A DNA stretch of 45,772 nt, from NCBI GenBank assembly GCA_001275005.1, contig JWZX01003354.1, positions 1 through 45,772 of the forward strand. Reading direction: 5' to 3'. Positions 9,501 through 22,000 of the stretch are shown here, piece by piece. Each line of letters begins with the position of its first letter. The first letter of the stretch is position 1. Made by a program: the position numbers and the translations under genes. This stretch comes from Chrysochromulina tobinii (Eukaryota > Haptophyta > Prymnesiales > Chrysochromulinaceae). The notes below the pieces were generated by a model. It searched no databases. It was given only the letters and a program-made list of their open reading frames with translations, and was not told the origin of the DNA.

Positions 9501-12500
9501 TCGGTACCCGAGCTCTCGATCCCCTGAAGGATGCCGGCGAGCATGTTGGCTGTCAACCTCGCCACCCATGAGTCGGCGCTGAGCACGATCTCGAGGCGGA
9601 GATCATCGACGGTGCGGTTGAACGTGAGTTGGAACTCGCTCAGGTTCGTGAGCGCGCTGCCGCGTAGCTGCGCCGAGCCGGGCGTCGGCACGATGGTCAA
9701 GGCCTCTTGCAGCTCGAGCGTCGTGTTGGACATGAGCAGCGAGGAGTGGACCGTCAGATCGACCGCTTCGGGCAAGAGCACGTCGTACGTGCTCACGCGC
9801 GGCAGCGCGAGCTCGATCGTCTCGTTCGAGATGAGCGTGATCACGACGAAGCTAAAGTTGTTCACACCGGAGAGCCCGAGGAGCGCCGGCGTGACGGCGC
9901 GGTTCCAGCTGCTCGTGTTGCTGCTGCAGCTGCCGGCGCACAGCCCTCGCACAAGTGTGTCGGCGGCCTGGCGCCCCTCGGGGCTGTTAGGCGTGCGGAA
10001 GGCGTCCACCCAACGGTCGCCCACGGCGTTGATGAGCAGCGTCGACGTGCCGAACTGCAGCACCGATTCGACGGGCGAGTCCGCAAGGGTGCCATTCACG
10101 CTGAGGGTGCCCGGGGTCGCACGGATCAGGAGCGACGGGAATGCGACCATCGCGTTGCGCGAGACGACGGAGATGGCGGGGATCGCGAGCTCGACCACCT
10201 CGGGAGTGAAGATCTGGTACTGTGGCAGCGGCGGCAGCCGAAAGGTGAGCGTATCGCGCACGCCGCGCACACTCTGCATCGTGATCTCGGTGCGCCGATC
10301 GTACGTGATCGCCTCCCACACGATCCGGTTCCAGCCTCTCTCCTCGCGGCCATTGCTGAGCAAGTTGGCGGTGAGCGCCCGTAACGGCACCGAGCCGTGG
10401 AACTCGACGCCGGGCTCCCACAGATCGTTGATCAGGGTGAGCGTGAGTGTCGGCCGCTGCGCATTGACTTGGCCCACGTTCGTGCCGCCCACCTGCACAA
10501 AGTCCTCGCGGTTGCAGCAAGGCTGGCTAGGCGTGTTGCCTCCGCCCTGGAGCGCGAGCGAGCCGCTCGCGGTCGCGTAGCCCGAGGTGGCGAGGATCTC
10601 AATGGTCTGGCTGAGCGTGATCGCCTGGGCCGAGAGCAGCACCGACGAGTCGAAACGCAGCGTGAGCGTCTCGGGCGCGAGCACATTGTATTGCGCGTAG
10701 ATCGGGATTCGCATCTCGACCCGCGTGCCGTCGGCCGAGCGTGCCAGTGAGCGGTAGTCGAGGGTCGGGCGGATGATGGCGTTCCAGCCTCTAGCCTCAT
10801 TCTGCTGCGAGAGCACGCCGTCGATGAGCGCCACGCTCTCCGCAGTATCTTGCCCCACCTCCTCGACGAACCCGTCGGAGGCGATCTGGAAGACGAAGGT
10901 GGTCCCATTCGTCTGCAGGATGGTCTCCTGCACGGCGACCAGCAGCGGACCGTTGGGCCGCGTGCGCACGCTCAGCACGCCCACGGACGGCCGGATGATC
11001 CAGGGTTTCGTCAGCGTGGGGGCGCCTCGGGTCTTGACGGCGGCGACGGGCACCTTGAGAGAGATCGTCTCCGGGCGCACGATATCGTACTTTGGCAAGA
11101 GAGGCAGCTCGAGGTCGAGTTGCGTCGTCGTGGGCACGCGCACCCGGATCTGAGTGCGGTTGAGGGCGAGCTGCTCGTCGAAGCCGCCCGACTGGTGCGG
11201 CCGAGCCGCGGCGAGGCTGGCGATCAGCGCGTCGATGATCGACGGCACGGGCGCCTCCTCTGCTCGGACAAACGCGTACGCCACGCGCCCCACTCGGATC
11301 GCGTCGTCCCACTCGTCATCGACGAGATGCACCGAGATCGTGCGGTTGAGCTCGCGCTCACGCACATCCACCTCCGAGCCCGACTCAACCATGGCGCCCC
11401 CGAGAAAAAAGGTGCCCGGCGTCGGGAAGATTGTCACATCGTAGGGCACGGGCAGGTTCTGGTTTGAGCTCACAGAGATATTGGGCACCACGATGCGCAG
11501 CGTCTCGGGGACCGAGATGTCGTACTTTGGCAGTCGCGGCACGACGATGCGCACGACACTGTCCGAATCGCGGTACACGTGCTCGTGGGTGAGCGCCGGG
11601 GACACCACCTGGAGCCAGCCGTGAAGCTCCGCCTGGACCGGTACGATGCCCGCGAGCAGCGCACGTGTCGCATCCGAGTCGGTGCCGATGGAGGCCGCCC
11701 AGCGATCTCCGTGCAGCACGAGGGCTAGCGTTGGGGACTCCTCGAGCGGCCGGCGATCGGCGCTCGAGTGGTTTTGGATCGCATACTCACTCCGATGGCC
11801 AAAGGAGACCACGTTCCCATATGCGGCGGCCGAGGCTGGCTGCACGCGCAACAGCGGCTCGATCTTCGGCGGGTTGCGCGAGCGCACAAGCTCCGGCGCG
11901 AGCGCGAGCTGCACAATCTCGACCTCGAGGATGTCGTAATAGGGTACCGGCGGCAGCTCAAAGCGCAAGGTGCGCTCGTCGAGCAGGCTCACTAGCAGCG
12001 CGGGTCTGACCTGGTCGTCCCAGCCCGTGTACCGGTAGGTCTGCACCGAGTAATTGGTGCCGAGCGTCACATTGCCGTAGTAGAGCCGCTCGCCGAAGCG
12101 CTCGACGCGTGGCGTGAGTGCGGCGAAGCCGCTTACGAGCGCGCGCAGCAGGCTCGAGTTGTGCGCGGTGACGTTGGGCGCCCAAGTGTCCCCATAGAGC
12201 GTCACGTCGAGCAGGAGGGGCGGGTCGCCCGCGATGATGAAGCCTTCGCTCTGCTGGTCGATGAGGGAGCCGTTGAGGGTGACGAAGCCGGGCGACGGCA
12301 TGATGACGAGCGACGCGTTCGCGGCCACCGGCTGTCGCGACACGACGGCCTCTGGGGGGATGACGAAGATGAGCGTCTCTGGCTCCGAGATGGCATAGCT
12401 GGGGAAGGCAGGCAACGTGAGAGTGAGAGTGTAGTCGTCGTGACGTGTCAAGTGACGCGCGCTCAGCTGCGGCTGCACGACCGCGGCAAAGCCGAAGGGC

Positions 12501-13002
12501 TCTGCCTGTTGGCTCTGGAGCCCGCGCTCGAGCATCGCGTGCGAGGCGACCGACCCATCCAGGCCGACCTCCTCATCCCACTTCTCCTCCTCGAGCGTGA
12601 AGATGAGGTGGTACGGCTGCGGCATCTGCAGTGCCTCCTCGAGGGGCGTCTCGGCGAAGCTGCCCGAGACAAAGACGCGCCCGCCGAGCGCGGCGATGCT
12701 CACGGTCGCGTTGACCGTGAGCGGACGGCCCGAGCGGAGCGCCTCGCGCGGTATCTTCACCGAGAGGATCTCGGGCGCATCGAGATCGTACTGCGGCATT
12801 GGGGGCAGCGTGAGCGTCACCGTCGAGCCGTTACGTCGCAGCAGGTCACCGTTCAGCCTCGGCTGCACTGCACGCATCCACCCATGCTCCTCCAGGCGCG
12901 CCGACACGATGCCCGCCAGGAGCTTCGTCGTCGACTCTGAATAGACGCGGCGGATGAACATCTGGCACTCTCCGATGGTCGCATTCGAATCTGCGTTGGC
13001 GA

Positions 13003-13039
<37 letters not shown>

Positions 13040-16000
13040 AGCGGGCGGCGAAAGCCGCCGTTGCCGTTCAGCCCATGCGAGCGAGCTTGGTTCGGCCTCC
13101 ATCTGTCTTAACGCGTCCAGCCCAGCCATCGAGACCATCGTAGTCGCCGTGTCTATGGTCACGCTGACCAAGCCGAACAGGCGCTCGAGGTCCTGTACGC
13201 CCACGCCCATGGGCTCGAGTTCTCGATGGGTCGCCTCGACGCGGTCCGTGGCCTCAAGTCCCTCGGCACGCGCCGCTCGCCAGTCGGCGCCCCCAATGGC
13301 CAGAGAGGCCCACGAGGGCTTGAACAAAGGGGCGCCAGTGATGCCGTGGACGAACGTCTGCAGTCGCCACGGGTAGCCCCATGCCCAGGTCGAGGGTAGG
13401 GAGACGTTGGTGCCGTTGCCCACGTAGGCGCACGTCGCGTTGCTCTCATTGGTGGCGAGTGGGAAAGCAGGCAGCAGCGTCGCTGCGTTGGCCACGCACA
13501 TCGTCAGGTTCGTCAGGTTGACCGGTAGGGTCGCATTGGGAGGTGGGGGGTGCACGCAGACCTCAAACTCTTCCTCAACGTACTGCAGCAGGGAAGGATC
13601 CCAATCATCGCCGTCCAGGGTGATGTTCAGCGTCACTGCCGTCATCGGTCTCGTTGTGTCGTGCAACCCTTCGGATCTCCGATTCGTCAGCGGCGGCATG
13701 ATGGAGCCATCGCCCGCGCGTACATCCGACTCGGTACGCAGCACGCTGCTCAGCGAGGCCGCCCCTCGCTCGGGACGGATCACGACGCTCGGAAGCACCA
13801 TGAGCGGAGCGACGCGCGAGACCACGGCGGAGGCAGGGACCGCGAGTGTGACGGTCTCCGGGCGCGTGATCGAATAGTTGGCCACGCGCGGCACTGTTAT
13901 GGTGATTTGGCGCGGGCCGTCTCGCACAAGGGTGCCCTGCGCGAGCAGCAGCGGCCGCACGACGTCGTTCCAACCACCCTCGTCGTCCCGTGTCGACACG
14001 ACCGCCCCGAGCAACTCGCGTGCCGCCGACGTATTGGTCGCATTGCTGCTGCTTTCCTTGTCGAGGGTGGCTGAGAAGGTGTCCCCGAGGAGAGTGAGCA
14101 CGATGGTCGTCGGTGCCTCCTGCACCGCTGTCTCCACGCCCAGCTGGCTCAGGGAGCCGCCACTGACGGAGGCCTCCCCTGGGCGCGGCTGGACGACGAG
14201 AAGGCCGTGGCTCGATAGGTTTCGGCCCGACGAGACGAGATGAGCGGGGATGGTCACATCGATCGTCTCGGGCTCGTCGATTTCGTACGTGCCGGTCTGG
14301 GGGAGGACGAGAAGGCACCTCGAGTCGCTCAATCTCGTGAGATAGCGGCTCGAACGGCCGAGCAGCGGGCGCACGACGCGATTCCAGCCGCTCGACTCGC
14401 GCGCGCCGCCGCTCGCAAAGAGCGAGGAGAGCACCGCCTCGCTGGCCCAGCGATCATGGCCCACGTCATGACGGAAAGTGTTGCCGAGGAGCTCGATCAC
14501 CACCTGGAGCGTCTGCGGGCCAGATATCGCGAGCTCATTTGACGAATTCAGCAGCGCCTCGGCGGCCGCGCACGACGAGGCTGTCATGCAAGGCGCACCT
14601 CGGGCGAGGGCGAGGCCATCCGACGTGAAGGCAGCGACGCCCGCGGAGGCCGTGATGGTGAAGGACGGCACGCTGGGTGGAACTTGGCCCGAACTGACTG
14701 CACTGGCAGGCACCTCAATCGCAATCGTCTCGGGAGCCGAGATGTCGTAACCGCCCAAGCCTCGGAAGTAGAGGGCGAGCGTCGTGTTCGAGAGCAGTTG
14801 GAAGTGGTCGACGCTGAGCGACGGGCGCATCAGGGCTCCCCAGCCGTTGGGCTCGTTCTGCGCCGAGACGAGGCCTTGGAGCACGCCGGCGCTCGGACTC
14901 GCGCCGAATGTGTCGCCCACGAGCTCGATCGTGACATTCTGCAGCGCCCCGCTCTGCATGGCAGCTTCGTCGACGCTGCCGCCATCGATCATCGAGCCAT
15001 ATGCGACGAGCCCCTCGGCCCCGGCCACCTGGATCACAAAGGGGGGTGACGCCAGGATGGTCTGTCGGGAGGCGAGCAGCTCGCCAGGGATTCGAATCTC
15101 AATGGTCTCCGGCTCGGAGATCTGGTAGGCCGCCGCGGGGTCGAAGTTGATCGAGATCGTGGTCTCGAGTGCGCTCGATCGGATTTCGTCACTCGAGCAC
15201 GCGATCACCACGCCATTCATCGCGCACACGATGCTCACTGCCGCGCATTCGGTGCCCACGCACGTGGCCTCGAGAGCTGGGCGCACCACACTGGCCCACG
15301 CGCCGGCAGCGCCCCCCAGGGAGCCGAAGAGGATGGACGGGATGCCCGACTCGTCGCCCACAAAGATGTCGTCCAGCAGGCGCACGCGCAGCTGCGAGGC
15401 GCTCATCTGGACCGTGACCTCTCGTGCGTCGTTCAGGAGGGAGCCCGAGACGTACGCGCGGCCGACGGCGGGCAGCACTGAGAAGGGCGCGTTCGCAATG
15501 TGGCCGTCGGCGGCGCGAAGCTCGTTGCCCGAGAGCAAGCACGCGCGCGGGATGGCCGCGGTGATGCGCTCGGCACCCCGGTCGAGCTTGTAGATGAGGA
15601 GCTGTGGCAGCTGGATGGAGAGTGTCGTGTACGACTCCCGGATGAGGGCAGTCTCAAGCCGCTCGCGAAGGGCCACCTGGACGACGTTCTGCCATCCAAA
15701 CTCCTGCGTCGCGCCCGCGTCCAGCGTGAGTCGGTCGACCATCGCGGTCGTGCACAAGTCCTGCGTGCCATCCGGGGCGAGCTGGCCCAAGGTGGGTACC
15801 CACCGCTCGCCCTGGAGTAGTGTGAGCACGAGGCGAGCGCCCATGACGGACTGCACCTGCCGCTCGTACGAGTCCGCGAGGAGACTGCCCGAGAGCGCCG
15901 CGCTGCCACGCTGGGGCGTGATGATGAACAACGGCCCGCTCGCGAGACGTGGCTGGCCGGAGACGAGCGCTGCGCCGGGCACGACCAGCCGGAGAGTCTC

Positions 16001-19000
16001 GGGCGCGACGAGCTCGTAGCTCGGGTGGCCGGAGATGATGATCTCGATGCGTGCGTTCGAGATGCGCCGCACGGCGCTGGCCGTGAGCTGCGGACGCACG
16101 ACGGCATTCCACGACGACGCCTCGGATTGCATGCTCACGATGCCCGCGAGCAACGCGCTCGTGGCATCGCTTTCGCTGCCGAGACTCGCGACCCAAGCAT
16201 CGTTTACGAGGTCCACAAAGGTCTCGTAGTCGGCGACCGTGTCTCGCACGTCAGCGGCCGTGAGCTGAACCGTGCGCGCCGTCGGAGAGAAGAAGGGCTG
16301 GTACCACCTCGGCGCGCCCGGCACGGCGCTGATCACAAACGAGGGCGACACAGGAAAGGCGACGCGCGACTCGAGAGCGGCGGCAGGCAGCGTGACCACG
16401 ACGGTCTCGGGCACGTTGATCGCATAGCTCTGCTGCAGCGCGTAGCGCACCAGAATGCGCACCGCAGTCGCGCTGATCCGGTACACATTCTCCGGCCTCA
16501 ATCCGAGAGCGAGGGTGCTACCCACGCCCGCGATCAGCGCGAGCGTCGCCTCCGACGTCGGGATCCCCACGCTGGGCACAAACGAGTCCGCAGAGAGCGA
16601 GATCACGAGCGTGTGGTCAATGGTCCGTATGGCGGATTCGTTCACGTTCCCGACGAGCGTGCCGGAGAGCAACGCGCGCCGTGGACGCAGCATGAGCGTT
16701 GGGTTGCACACGATGTCGGCCAGGCCAAAGTCGCCGGCAAGCCGCTCGTGCAGCATGGTGGCGGCGGCGGGCACCGTCAGGGTGACGCGCTCCACGGCAG
16801 AGAGCCGCAGCGCACGGAGCGGGGGCAGCTGGATGAGCAGCGCCTGCGCACCGAGCTGCACGAGCGACACGTTGCCGTCCGCCACGGAGGCGCTGTACTG
16901 AGCGTTGAACCCATGAGGCGCCGCGTCGCCTCCGATGGCATGCAAGCCGGCGAGCACGCTCTTGATGGCCATCTCATCGAGCGGCTGCAGCAGGCTCGTG
17001 CCCGTCAGCGTGACGGTCAGGTGGGTGGCTTGCGACTGCAGTACGCCCTCGTGCGGAGCCTCGAGGAGCGAGCCGGAGAGGCGCGCCGAGGCACCACTGG
17101 CGCTGATCACAATCGGGGACTCGACTTTGGTCGTGCGTCCGCTGACGATGGCCGCCGCAGGCACGGTGATCATGAGAGTCTCGGGCTCGAGTGGCCGATA
17201 CTGTGGGGTCGGAGGGAGCGAGATCCGGACAGTCGTGTCGCTCAATCGCGCCAAATGGAGGTTCGTCATCGCCGGGCGCAAGGTCAACGAGAAGGGGTGC
17301 TGCTCCAAAAACGGCCGAGTGCCGTCCGAATGGAGGACGCGAGCGCTTTGGGACGGTAGGTACTTGGAAGGTGGCGAGCTCGGCGGCAGCGGTGCGGGCG
17401 GCATCAACGGCGGCGTGAGTGGCGGTGGAGGCGGCGGCGGTGGGTACGGCAGATAGAGGCTTCCAACGGCCTCGTGTCGAACTCGGGCCACGTCCGTTAT
17501 CTCCACCGGCTCGAAGCTGCTCACCAGCTGATTGCTCATCTCATTCTGCAGCCCGATCGCAGGGCTCCACGCATCCTCGAGCAGCGTGAGCTCCAGCGTG
17601 GAGTCAGGGTTCTCTCGTAGCCTGTCGTCCGTGGCGCGATCAAGCAGACCTCCCGAGAGGCGAATCACGGCCTCCGTCGCGAGAATCACGAGTGTCGCCG
17701 GCCGTGAGGCACGTCGCCCCGATTCGACGGCCGAGGCCGGGACGGTGACGTAGATGGTCTCCGGTGCACTCACGTCGTACCGGTAGGCCTGTGGGATCGA
17801 AATGGTGACGCTGCTTGCACTCGCATAGTCCCACGCCACGTGAGCGAACGAGAGCTGCGGGCGCACGATGGCATTCCAGCCGCCCGCCCACTTGTCGGTC
17901 GAGAAGATGCCGTCAAGGAGCGCGGTGGACGCCTCGCCAGGGAGCACGACACGAGAGAGGAATCGATCTCCCTGGAGCGAGATGGTGAGCGTGTTGCCCC
18001 CAGCCACGCGTAACGTCGCCTCTTCGGCCGCGGGGAAGAGAGGACCGCTGAGCACGATCGCCGCAGGGGCCGCGCCGATCACGATGCCGCGTGCGGGGTC
18101 GGTAATGAGCCTCTGGCTCGAGCTTACGGCGCTTGCGGGGACGGTGATCACGAGGGTTTCGGGGGATCGGATCTCGTAAGAGCTCAGCGGAGGCATGCTG
18201 ATGACCAACTCCCGATCGCTCACGCGGGTCACCGCGGTCACGTTGCGCGCGACAAGCTCCGGAGAGAGCACTGCATTCCAACCGGCCTCCTCGTCCTGCA
18301 GCGAGAGGAGCCCCGCCAAGAGTGCCGACGAGAGCCCGGGCTCCACCCCAACGCCCGCTGCCCACGTGTCATCCGTGAGTGTGATGCGGAGGTGCAGTCC
18401 ACCCTGGCAGCATAACACCTCCTCGGTCGGCTGCTCGACGAGGCGGCCGCTCACACTGGCTCGCCCCTTGATTGGGAAGATGACAAAGGACGGCGCGCGC
18501 ACGACCTGCGCGGAGCTCACCGCGATTGGAGGCACCACCACCTCAATCGTCTCGGGCTCACTCACATCGTACGAGGCAAACTGATCGATGGTGATGGTGA
18601 CGATGAAGTCGGTGGTGCGCTCGACATTGCGCTGTGGAATGCCCGGCCGGACAATGGAGTTCCAACCGTACTCCTCCGACTGTAAGCTCGTCAAGCCTCG
18701 AAGCAGCTGCGCCGAGGCGCCCTCGCCCGTCTCGTCTTGCTGGCCGACTCCCTGCGTCCACGAGTCTCCCGTGAGCGTGATGATGATCTGGTACGAGGTG
18801 ACGGAGCGGATCGAGGTTTCGTTCGCGGCGGTGAAGAAGCTGCCTGAGAGCCGAATGGTGCCCGTGTTGGCGCTAATCTGGAGCGCCGAAGACGATTCGC
18901 CGATGCCCGCAAAGGTCTCCTGCCGCGACGCGAGCGCGCCCGGCGGCAGATTGACCGAGATCGTCTCGGCACGGAGAAGGTTATACGAGGGGAAGCTCGG

Positions 19001-22000
19001 GAGGGTGAGGGTGATGGAGGAGCCCTCAACGTAGCTCAGGTCGTTGTACGTGAGCGCGTTGCGCACCACTCCGTTCCACCCGCTGTCCTCGCTCTGCGCC
19101 GAGACGAAGGCGCCGTGCACCTGTGCGGTCAAGCTTTGTGTCGTGCCATCGCCCCGCTGGCCAATGCCGTAGGCCCATGTATCGCCGACTAGAGTCACGG
19201 TGACCTGCATACCGCCGCCCTGCACGTCCGTCTCCGAATTATTAGCGACCAGAGAGCCGGAGAGCAAGGCGGTGCCAGCAGTGGGGTTGATCACCACCGG
19301 CGGCTGCGCCACCATGTGCCGGCCGGAGCGGATGGCCTCCTCCGGCACCATTATCACAATCGTCTCAGGCGCCGTAATATCGTACGCGGATCGGGCGTCG
19401 TTGGGCAGCATGATTTGGAGCGTCTGGTTATTGAGACGCGTCAGGTGGAAGGGCGTGAGCGCCGGCTGGATGGTTTGGCCCCACCCCGCCGGCTCGTTCT
19501 GCTGCGAGCGCAGGTTGGCGATGAGGGCACGCGCGGCGGCCTCGTTGGCATGCATCATCGTGCCGTTGCCGAGACTGTTGTAGACGAAATAGTTGACGCC
19601 GAGACCATCGGCCCACGCGTCCTGGAGAAGGGTGAGCAGAATCGTCGGCGGGTCGCGCGCACTCGTGATGGCGTATTCGGTCGGCTCGGCCAGTAGCGTG
19701 CCGCTTGCGAGCAGCGTGCCATTGGACGCGAGGATCCGGAGCCTCGGCGTCGCTACGATGGGCTGCGCCGACACGAGAGCCGCCGCGGGGATGCGCACCT
19801 CGATCATCTCCGGAGCCTCGATGTCGTACGAGAGGAAGCGCGGCAGTCGAATGACGACCGTTCGGGGGCCGGCGCGTGACACATGCACCTGCCCGAGACC
19901 AGGCTGCACGACCGCGGCCCAGCCGTTTGGTTCGGAGGCCCCCCCGAGGGGCACGAGGCCATCCAACAGAGCCCGGGCAACGGCCGCATCCTCCCCAGGC
20001 TCCTGACGGCCGACGTTACTTCGCCACGAGTCGCCGATCAGGGTGATTGCGATCTCGAGGGTCTGGGCCGAGCGCACCCCCTCCTCTGAAGGCTCGATGA
20101 GGAAGGTGCCCGACAGCCGCGCACGCCCGGTCGAGGGTCGCACGATGAGGGGCGCCGCGAGCTCGACCGGGGCGCCACTCAACAGGGCAGCCGGCGGCAC
20201 GAAGAACACGAGCGTCTCGGGGCTCGTGATGGCATAACTGGCCACCGGTGGGATGGTGATTGCGAGGGTCACGTCGTCCAAGCGTTGCACATCCTCGGCG
20301 CGCAGCGCCGGTCGAACGACGGCGTGCCAACCAGCGGGCTCCGATTGGCACGAGATCAGGCCCTCGAGCAACGCAACGGCCAACCGCCTCTCCGCTTCCC
20401 CCATGTGAGGGAGTCCAACGATCGGCGACCAGATGTCACCTTCTAGGATCAGGGTCAGGTTGGTCGACGTATCGCTCTGCAGCACAGCCTCGAAGGGGTG
20501 CTCGTGCAGGTGCCCCCCAAAGCGTGCACGGCGTGAGTCCGTGCGGAGCACCAATGGCGGCGACGCGACGATGGTGGCGGCCGAGGCGACCGCGGCGGGC
20601 GGAAGACGCACTACTAGGGTCTCAGGCGTCGTGATGCGGTAGGCCGGCACGGGTGGCAGCTCGAAGATCAGCGTATCGTCGCCCTCGAGCGTCGCGTTGC
20701 GCCCTCTCAGGCTGCTGCGCACTTGAGCATTCCACCCGTTGCGCTCGTCGCCCTGAGAAAGCATCGAGGTTACGATCTCGTCGATGACGTGACGCGCCGC
20801 GAGCGCTGCTTGTTCGTTGGTAGACCAGCTCGTAGCCACGCGTGTGGCTGCACTCCATTGATCGCCGACCAGAGTGATGCGCAACGTGTGACCTCCGCGT
20901 CGGACGGCGCTCTCGCTCGGAGGCGCGCCGAGCAAGGAGCCGCTGAGCACGGCTCGGCCGGGCGTCGCTCGGATCACCACACTCGGCGCGGCGACGATGG
21001 GCAGGTTGGAGCGCACGGCAATCTCAGGGATGCGCAGGGTGAGCGTCTCCGGATTCGACACCTCATACTGCGCAAACTGCTTAAGGTTGATTTCGAGCTC
21101 GCGCGCGGACAGACGCCGGAGCCGACGAAAGTCGAGGCCGGCGAGGACGATGCGGTTCCAGCCAGCCGCCTCATGCTGTTCCGAGGTAAAGCCCGCCAGC
21201 AGAGCCGCGGTAGCCTCGGAGTTCGCGCCGACGCTCGGCACGAACTCGTCGCCACGGAGGACGACCCGAACGCTCAGGGGCGTGGAGGAGGTGAGGGCGG
21301 CTTCGGAGCAGTTTCGAAGCAGCGCACTCTCATGCCAGAGCTCGGCGACGCCACGGGTCGGGTTGATGCGCACGACGCCCGCGGCCCGTACGCGCTGGCG
21401 CGAGGCGAGCGCGTCGGGCGGGATCGTGAGCGTGAGCGACTCGGGGGCGGTGATGTCATACTCGGGCACTTGCGGGATAGTCACCGTCGCTACGGTACTC
21501 CCGTTCGAGAGCTTCCACAGCCGGTGATCGAGCGTTGGACCCACGACGCGATTGAAGCCATACCACTCATGCTCGCCAACGCGCAACCCAGACTGGAGCT
21601 GGCTGAATGCGCCCGCGCCCGTGTCGTACTCGGCTGCCTCGGCTCGGAAGGTGTCGTTGACGAGGTGGGCCTCGAGAGTATACGAGATGGCGGAGCGCAC
21701 ACTCTCCTCATCCGCGTGCTCGAGAAACGAGCCGCCGCGCACGATGGTCACCGTCCCGGGCTCGGGCAAGACCACGAGGCGCAAGGCCACCTCGAGCGAC
21801 TGTGCCGAGCGTACTGCGACGCTCGGGATGGTCAGTGCGATCGTTTCGGGCACGCGGATGTCGTAGGCTGGCTGCGCTGCGAGCGTGATGGTGACCGTCG
21901 TGGCGTCAACGCGCCTTACATGCCGTGGGAGCAGCAGCGGCCGCACCACCGCATCGAAGCCACGATCTCCCTGCGCGAGGAGTGCATCCTCTCCCTCGGG

